This document shows, piece after piece, positions 1 to 3,795 of a stretch of 6,187 nt of DNA. Both the position numbers and the translations under genes were made by a program. Source of the DNA: DAOTVD01 sp034437075 (lineage in GTDB: Bacteria > Chloroflexota > Anaerolineae > Aggregatilineales > J027); NCBI GenBank assembly GCA_034437075.1, contig DAOTVD010000168.1, positions 1 through 6,187 on the forward strand, read 5' to 3'. Position 1 is the stretch's first letter, and each line of letters opens with the position of its first letter. The notes beneath the pieces are model-generated. The model searched no databases and had not been told where the DNA came from. It was given only the letters and a program-made list of their open reading frames with translations.

Positions 1-730
1 GATTATCCCGCAAATCTAGCACAATCCCTTGCACGCCCTCGGCGCGCAATTCCGTTACCGCCTGCGCGAATTCTTCCGGCGTGCGGGCCGTAAAGCGCCG
101 AATATGAATGTAACCCAATTCGGGCGCTTCAAATAACGTCCGCCACATCACAGACGGCACCAAAACTTCGCCAAACGGAACAAACAATTCCCGCTCTTCC
201 AAACTAGCTAAATTCTGCACCGCCAACGTTACCCCGGCACCATCGATGATCTCGCCGCGCAAAGCCTGACGCACAACATCCAACGGCGTACCTAGCACAA
301 GTGGTTCACCATTAATCGCGATCAAAACATCCCCCGGTTGAATGCCCGCATCACGCGCCGTGCTATCCTCAAACGGATACAGGACATACTGACCACGCTC
401 ATCAATTTGAATATCTACGCCAACACCGCCATATCGGCCTGCTAACACGTCCGACTCGCTAGCCGCCACGGCAGGTTCAATGAAAAAGGTGTTGCTATCA
501 TCCAAGGTCGCAAGATAAGCCCGGATAAGCTCGTATTCCACCGTCTGGGCGTCTGGCAATTCCATCACGAAATTACTTTCTACATAGTCAATCGCCTCGT
601 GTAATAAGGGAAAGGCATTGTCCTCAGTCGCTTGTGCACCGGCAGTATCACAGGACGTATGTAACACGACCGCTACGTAGCCTGTGGCCAGCAACATGAT
701 CATCATGAATCCACGTTGTAGCGCTTTCAA
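1..730 (-). CDS. S41 family (CtpA/Prc-like) carboxyl-terminal processing peptidase with PDZ domain, 3' end off window
   Basis: The visible 243 residues are the N-terminal part of a serine protease of family S41. These enzymes cleave proteins near their C-termini, outside the cytoplasmic membrane. A hydrophobic segment at about residues 8-23 (MMIMLLATGYVAVV) after K2 and R6 is a signal or anchor helix. Residues 40-90 form the helical N-terminal region, with LDDSNTFF (76-83) in the place of the family's LDPHSxY. A PDZ domain spans about 97-175, with the GGVGVDI loop (101-107) and the classic AGIQPGDVLIAINGEPL stretch (128-144). The catalytic core then begins: LGYIHIRRF (205-213) and IVLDLRDN (236-243), which normally continues as PGG. 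The catalytic Ser and Lys lie beyond the window, so activity cannot be judged. I chose the TTG at 728-730 because AAAGGA sits 8 nt upstream and a stop lies just before; ATG at 704-706 is the alternative but has poorer spacing. Cys27 lacks a proper lipobox (H at -3). The gene diverges from the histidine kinase. Confidence 0.93.
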   Translation of the reverse strand, partial: MKALQRGFMMIMLLATGYVAVVLHTSCDTAGAQATEDNAFPLLHEAIDYVESNFVMELPDAQTVEYELIRAYLATLDDSNTFFIEPAVAASESDVLAGRYGGVGVDIQIDERGQYVLYPFEDSTARDAGIQPGDVLIAINGEPLVLGTPLDVVRQALRGEIIDGAGVTLAVQNLASLEERELFVPFGEVLVPSVMWRTLFEAPELGYIHIRRFTARTPEEFAQAVTELRAEGVQGIVLDLRDN

Positions 731-738
731 GCTCAAAA

Positions 739-744
739 TCCTTT
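739..744 (-). promoter_or_regulatory. Shine-Dalgarno for the S41 peptidase (decides the TTG start)
   Basis: On the minus strand AAAGGA lies 8 nt before the TTG at 728-730. An in-frame TTG at 734-736 is only 2 nt from the motif, too close to use. The next in-frame ATGs (704-706, 701-703) have only GGA three nucleotides ahead. The site is therefore the main argument for the TTG start. Its AAAG also forms one arm of the dyad at 741-755. Confidence 0.65.
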
Positions 745-755
745 ATGATATAAAG
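741..755. promoter_or_regulatory. Short AT-rich dyad CTTTAT-GAT-ATAAAG overlapping the S41 gene's ribosome binding site
   Basis: A perfect 6-bp inverted repeat with a 3-bp spacer. In the minus-strand leader RNA the downstream arm (AUAAAG) contains the first four bases of the AAAGGA Shine-Dalgarno. It could be a DNA operator or a weak hairpin masking the site. The arms are AT-rich, so chance is a real alternative. On the plus strand TATAAA at 749-754 also resembles a -10 box, but no good -35 accompanies it. Confidence 0.25.
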
Positions 756-780
756 CATAAACGGCAAAATTACTGATCCG

Positions 781-789
781 ATTCTAGCA
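781..789 (-). promoter_or_regulatory. Candidate extended -10 promoter of the S41 peptidase gene
   Basis: On the minus strand the sequence reads TGC-TAGAAT, an extended -10 (TGn then five of six consensus bases). The predicted transcription start near 774 gives a leader of about 44 nt to the TTG start. There is no good -35 at 17 bp; GGGACA lies at 20 bp. Extended -10 promoters can work without a strong -35. The assignment is from consensus matching only. Confidence 0.35.
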
Positions 790-799
790 TAGGTTATGC
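787..799. promoter_or_regulatory. Small dyad GCATA-ggt-TATGC over the candidate S41 promoter
   Basis: Perfect 5-bp arms with a 3-bp spacer. The dyad overlaps the TG and the bases just upstream of the TAGAAT box on the minus strand, where a regulator could block or aid the polymerase. It is short enough to arise by chance, so it is recorded as a weak operator candidate. Confidence 0.18.
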
Positions 800-838
800 C
801 GAATACTGTCCCGCGAGATAAGAAACACACAATAACCG

Positions 839-844
839 GATAAT
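839..844 (+). promoter_or_regulatory. GATAAT -10-like box immediately before the histidine kinase start
   Basis: GATAAT matches TATAAT at five of six positions and ends 6 bp before the ATG at 851, so transcription from it would start at or next to the start codon and give a leaderless mRNA. No purine-rich Shine-Dalgarno is seen before this ATG; only a weak GGA at 838-840, 10 nt away. No recognisable -35 lies 16-18 bp upstream. An upstream promoter with a normal leader cannot be excluded. Confidence 0.35.
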
Positions 845-850
845 CAGCAC

Positions 851-2521
851 ATGAAGAAGCTTGCATCCTCACATAATCCACCAATGATTATGGTAGCCGA
901 TGACGAACGTGACTCCGCAGAATTGCTAAAGCATATCTGTGAACGCGATGGCTACCAGGTCATTTTAGCAGAAGACGGCCTACAAGCCGTCGATATAGCC
1001 CATGAACACTTACCAGACATCATTCTGCTGGATGTGCAAATGCCCAAGCTCGATGGCTTTGGCGTTGTAACCCAATTGCGCACCACGCCCGATACCGAGC
1101 AAATTCCCATCATCATCATCACCGCCGCTGCCCGAAACCCCGAAGACGCCGCCAAAGGTATCGACATCGGCGCAGATGATTATTTGTATAAACCCTTTAA
1201 CTACCATGAGCTCATGGCCCGGGTGCGCGCGAAACTCAAAGCCCGTGAACTCGAAATGTCATTACATAAGCGCACCAACGAACTCGATATGTTGGTACGC
1301 TTAGGGGTTAACCTAAACCAATCCAATGAAGTTCTGGAAATTGCCGAAGACTTATTACGCTTCCTGCAAGCAGAACTCGCCATCCAATATGGAATTGTTT
1401 TTGTGGATACCCCCCGCGAAAACACAGCCGATGATGCACACCCCATCCTGATTCGGCTCCACAACGCAGACATCCTCACCACCCGCGCTACTCCAGGCAT
1501 CTTGCTTGATTTTCTGACTATTCAGCCCCATGAGCCACGCTTTTTGGCCCCAGCACACAGCCAACAACTTTTCGAACACGTACCCGTACCTTCTGCGATT
1601 ATCAGCTTTCTGATACACAAAAACACCACACTCGGCCTACTCATTGTCGGACGGCTTCCCGATAGCCCTTTTTCATTGGACGATGTACGGGTTATCAATT
1701 CCATTAACCGTCAGGTCAGTTTGGCCATTCGTAATGCACAATTGTATGATGCCTTGCGAAACTATGCCGATGAGCTCGAAGCGCGCGTTGAGGAACGCAC
1801 CCGGCGCCTGCAAAGCGCGCAAGAACAACTTATCCGCTCCGAGAAACTCGCCTCATTGGGGCGACTCTCTGGGGAAATTGCGCACGAGATCAACAACCCG
1901 CTACAACCCATTATGGTCTCGCTAGAAGATGCCATCGCTGATCTCGAAAGCGGCCAGACGCCCACCCCGCAAGATTTGGAAATCGCGCTCTCAGAAGTGA
2001 TGCGCTTGCAACGGATCGTGCGGCGCTTGCAAGACTTCGCACGCCCCGATATTCAGGGCATGGCCAACATTAACATCAGCGCCCTCATCGGCGAATCCCT
2101 AGCGCTAACGCAGAAAAAGATCGCCCATAACGCTATTGATCTAATCGCCGATCTTCAGCCCAATTTACACATCACCGCCAATTCCGATCAAATCAAACAA
2201 GTCATGCTCAACATGATCATCAATGCTGTAGACGCCATGGGGCCACACGGGGGAGGAACCCTAACGGTTCAATTAGAACGGCATGCGGGTGTGGTGCAAA
2301 TCCGTATCGCTGATACCGGAATTGGTATCGATCAAGAATCAATTAACGTGATTTTTGAGCCTTTTTACTCCACAAAAGAAAATGGCTCGGGTATCGGGCT
2401 AGCCGTCAGCTATAGCATCATCGAAGCTCACGGTGGGCGCGTTAATGTCGAAAGCATTCCCAACGAAGGAACCTGCTTTACGATCGAATTGCCTTACATA
2501 CCAGCCAACGGCGCATCTTAG
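851..2521 (+). CDS. REC-GAF-HisKA-HATPase_c sensor histidine kinase (receiver domain at the N-terminus), cytosolic
   Basis: A complete 556-residue two-component kinase that autophosphorylates a histidine and passes phosphate to aspartate on a receiver. Residues 12-130 are a receiver domain: acidic pair D17-D18, phosphoacceptor D61 in LLDVQMP, T91, and K114 in YKPF. Residues about 145-298 look like a divergent GAF-type sensory domain (ending INRQVSLAIRNAQLY). A charged coiled coil (300-335) leads into the HisKA H-box with H345 in AHEINNPL, the style of NtrB/ZraS kinases. The HATPase_c domain shows the N-box (LNMIINAVDAM, N458), G1 DTGIGI (488-493), F-box FEPFY (502-506) and G2 GSGIGL (512-517). 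All catalytic residues are present. No membrane segment or signal peptide is seen, so the signal is probably cytosolic or comes from another kinase through D61. No partner regulator is in the window. ATG 851 lacks a clear ribosome site; ATG 884, at the start of the receiver fold, is the alternative. It diverges from the S41 gene and ends 10 bp from the converging gene's stop. Confidence 0.95.
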   Translation: MKKLASSHNPPMIMVADDERDSAELLKHICERDGYQVILAEDGLQAVDIAHEHLPDIILLDVQMPKLDGFGVVTQLRTTPDTEQIPIIIITAAARNPEDAAKGIDIGADDYLYKPFNYHELMARVRAKLKARELEMSLHKRTNELDMLVRLGVNLNQSNEVLEIAEDLLRFLQAELAIQYGIVFVDTPRENTADDAHPILIRLHNADILTTRATPGILLDFLTIQPHEPRFLAPAHSQQLFEHVPVPSAIISFLIHKNTTLGLLIVGRLPDSPFSLDDVRVINSINRQVSLAIRNAQLYDALRNYADELEARVEERTRRLQSAQEQLIRSEKLASLGRLSGEIAHEINNPLQPIMVSLEDAIADLESGQTPTPQDLEIALSEVMRLQRIVRRLQDFARPDIQGMANINISALIGESLALTQKKIAHNAIDLIADLQPNLHITANSDQIKQVMLNMIINAVDAMGPHGGGTLTVQLERHAGVVQIRIADTGIGIDQESINVIFEPFYSTKENGSGIGLAVSYSIIEAHGGRVNVESIPNEGTCFTIELPYIPANGAS

Positions 2522-2531
2522 ATGGTCTGGT

Positions 2532-3656
2532 TTACTGAACCACCTGCCACGTAGCGCGATATGTGCCAAAAGCATCCGGGGCCGCTTGATCAGCCCGTAG
2601 TGCCTGCTGAGGTGTTGAGACTGCCGTGCTAAATTCCAAGGCGGCTTCTGTCGATACTACCGCGCGATACAACATATCTTCGGGGTTATCACAATCGACA
2701 ATGGTAATACCCATCTGCGAAAATACCGTTTCCATACCCATGGTATTGCCCAATCGCCAAGCCGTCAGAGACATACCGGCAATCGCAACCTCGCGTAACT
2801 GCGGCCCCGGCACTGAACAAAGATCGACCATCAATAAAGCGGTATCGCCAGAAGGAACCTGCAAAGCCTGCGAAGTCGCAGGAATATTCAGCCATTCGTC
2901 AAAATCTTGCTCGATGGCAGCAAGGACAGCGCCCACATTCGCGCCCATCGTTTCATCTAGCGATTCGGCGTCCAACGTGCTGATAACGGCTTGCTGCGCG
3001 GTGGATTCGTCGGCGGAATCATCGTCGCCACTCCCGAGCACCAAGAACGCGCCACCACACACCAAGACACCCAAAAGAAGGATCAGCGGGGCCAACAACA
3101 GCACCCGCCGCCGATTGCCCGAACGTGCCTGAGCTTTCTTTTGGCCATCTTCTTCCAACAAAACTGCGAAAGGATCATCGTCCGTAGCCATCCCTGTGCG
3201 ATCCGCAAACGGATCATCAGAGGACGGTGCGCCTGAGAATAATTCATCGATTTCTGAGCTGCCTGTGGATTTCTCTGAGTCGGTTGCAAACTCTGCAAAC
3301 AAATCATCATCGGACTCAACCGCATCATCAAAAGACTCTGCCTGAGATGGAGGCTCAGCGATGACATCCTCGACTTCCAATAGCATACGAAGTTCGTCAT
3401 CGCGGGGCGGATACTGCTCATTCAACATATCCAGTAAATCGCGCGCTTTGGGATACGCTGGATTAATCTTCAGCACATTTACTAAATACTGACGGGCATC
3501 GCGTGGTTCGCTAGACGCATTTGCTAAAAGCCACCACGCATCCGCATTGTCAGGCTCGGATTGAGTAATCGGGCGAATAATCCTGATCGCCTCGTCTAGG
3601 CGATCTTTTTTAATGAGATCAAAGGCTTCCGCCAATTGTTGTTGTGTAGTTGACAT
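2532..3656 (-). CDS. Single-pass membrane protein: TPR-like cytosolic domain, acidic linker, TM helix, unrecognised ectodomain
   Basis: A 374-residue protein of unknown function. Residues 5-80 form a TPR-like helical repeat region (AEAFDLIKKDRLDEAIRIIR; NADAWWLLANA; ARQYLVNVLKINP; KARDLLDML), which suggests protein binding. Residues 85-175 are acidic and probably disordered, with DDLFA (117-121), DDPFA (147-151) and DDPFA (160-164). RSGNRRR (178-184) precedes one hydrophobic helix (185-207), so by the positive-inside rule the TPR part is cytosolic and residues 208-374 are outside. The ectodomain opens with an acidic, Ser/Ala-rich stretch and has only two cysteines, C280 and C322, a possible disulfide. 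I recognise no enzyme motif in it. The frame extends upstream to an ATG at 3705-3707, but that ATG lies upstream of a strong promoter whose start site is near 3680. The ATG at 3654-3656, with GGAG 11 nt upstream, is therefore the likely start. It shares a divergent promoter region with the PPC-repeat gene and converges on the kinase gene. An assembly or signalling scaffold is a guess. Confidence 0.88.
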   Translation of the reverse strand: MSTTQQQLAEAFDLIKKDRLDEAIRIIRPITQSEPDNADAWWLLANASSEPRDARQYLVNVLKINPAYPKARDLLDMLNEQYPPRDDELRMLLEVEDVIAEPPSQAESFDDAVESDDDLFAEFATDSEKSTGSSEIDELFSGAPSSDDPFADRTGMATDDDPFAVLLEEDGQKKAQARSGNRRRVLLLAPLILLLGVLVCGGAFLVLGSGDDDSADESTAQQAVISTLDAESLDETMGANVGAVLAAIEQDFDEWLNIPATSQALQVPSGDTALLMVDLCSVPGPQLREVAIAGMSLTAWRLGNTMGMETVFSQMGITIVDCDNPEDMLYRAVVSTEAALEFSTAVSTPQQALRADQAAPDAFGTYRATWQVVQ

Positions 3657-3667
3657 GCTTGGCCATG

Positions 3668-3671
3668 CTCC
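3668..3671 (-). promoter_or_regulatory. Weak Shine-Dalgarno (GGAG) for the TPR membrane protein
   Basis: GGAG on the minus strand lies 11 nt before the ATG at 3654-3656, longer than ideal spacing. It is inside the leader predicted from the promoter at 3687-3715 and is the only purine-rich match there. Confidence 0.4.
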
Positions 3672-3686
3672 AAATGTATAGTGACA

Positions 3687-3715
3687 ATTATAGTACGCCT
3701 GCCGCAAGGTGCAAA
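3687..3715 (-). promoter_or_regulatory. Sigma70-type promoter of the TPR membrane protein gene
   Basis: On the minus strand a perfect TATAAT (3692 to 3687) follows TTTGCA (3715 to 3710, four of six bases of TTGACA) at the ideal 17-bp spacing. The predicted start near 3680 gives a leader of about 24 nt to the ATG at 3654-3656. This promoter lies inside the upstream extension of the reading frame, which argues for the shorter 374-residue protein. Confidence 0.6.
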
Positions 3716-3731
3716 TTTTTCATGGTTTGTA

Positions 3732-3752
3732 GGCGCGCATTTCATTCGCGCC
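3732..3752. promoter_or_regulatory. GC-rich 21-bp dyad, candidate operator between the divergent promoters
   Basis: Arms GGCGCG (3732-3737) and CGCGCC (3747-3752) are perfectly complementary around a 9-bp centre. The symmetry continues partly inward (AT at 3739-3740 pairs with AT at 3744-3745), so 8 of 9 positions per arm agree. It covers the -35 region of the plus-strand promoter (-10 at 3762-3767) and is centred about 62 bp upstream of the predicted minus-strand start. It lies outside both predicted transcripts, so it is more likely a protein-binding site on DNA than an RNA hairpin or terminator. Confidence 0.45.
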
Positions 3753-3767
3753 AAGGATGACTATAAT
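3739..3767 (+). promoter_or_regulatory. Promoter of the PPC-repeat protein gene (strong -10, weak -35)
   Basis: A perfect TATAAT stands at 3762-3767. At 17 bp upstream the -35 position holds ATTTCA, three of six consensus bases, which suggests dependence on an activator or weak basal activity. The predicted start near 3774 leaves a leader of about 22 nt before the ATG at 3796. The operator-like dyad covers the -35. Confidence 0.5.
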
Positions 3768-3786
3768 AGAGATAAGAAAATCATTC

Positions 3787-3790
3787 GGAA
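3787..3790 (+). promoter_or_regulatory. Weak Shine-Dalgarno (GGAA) for the PPC-repeat protein
   Basis: GGA at 3787-3789 lies 6 nt before the ATG at 3796. It supports that start over the in-frame ATG at 3757, which has AAGG directly adjacent with no spacing and lies upstream of the predicted transcription start. Confidence 0.4.
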
Positions 3791-3795
3791 CGCAT

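Noticed and set aside
640..660. Cys27 of the S41 protein as a lipoprotein acylation site
   Set aside because: The preceding residues are H-T-S, with His at -3 where a lipobox needs Leu or a similar residue.
648..884. A 78-residue minus-strand open frame across the gap between the first two genes
   Set aside because: It overlaps both the start of the S41 gene in another frame and the start of the kinase gene, has no recognisable domain, and the two flanking genes explain the region.
2528..2542. Stem TGGTT-TACTG-AACCA at the convergent junction as a terminator
   Set aside because: Only 5 bp, blocked by a mismatch on extension, and no T-run on either strand.
2626..3132. A 168-residue plus-strand open frame antisense to the TPR membrane protein gene
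   Set aside because: The composition is Ser/Thr/Ala-rich without domain structure, as expected for an antisense shadow; the minus-strand protein has clear TPR, TM and linker features.
3657..3707. Upstream ATG at 3705-3707 as start of the membrane protein
   Set aside because: A perfect TATAAT with a well-spaced -35 lies around it, placing transcription start near 3680, and the extra residues do not resemble the TPR fold.
3757..3795. In-frame ATG at 3757 as start of the PPC-repeat protein
   Set aside because: It lies upstream of the TATAAT at 3762-3767, has AAGG with zero spacing, and would put extra charged residues ahead of a normal signal peptide.
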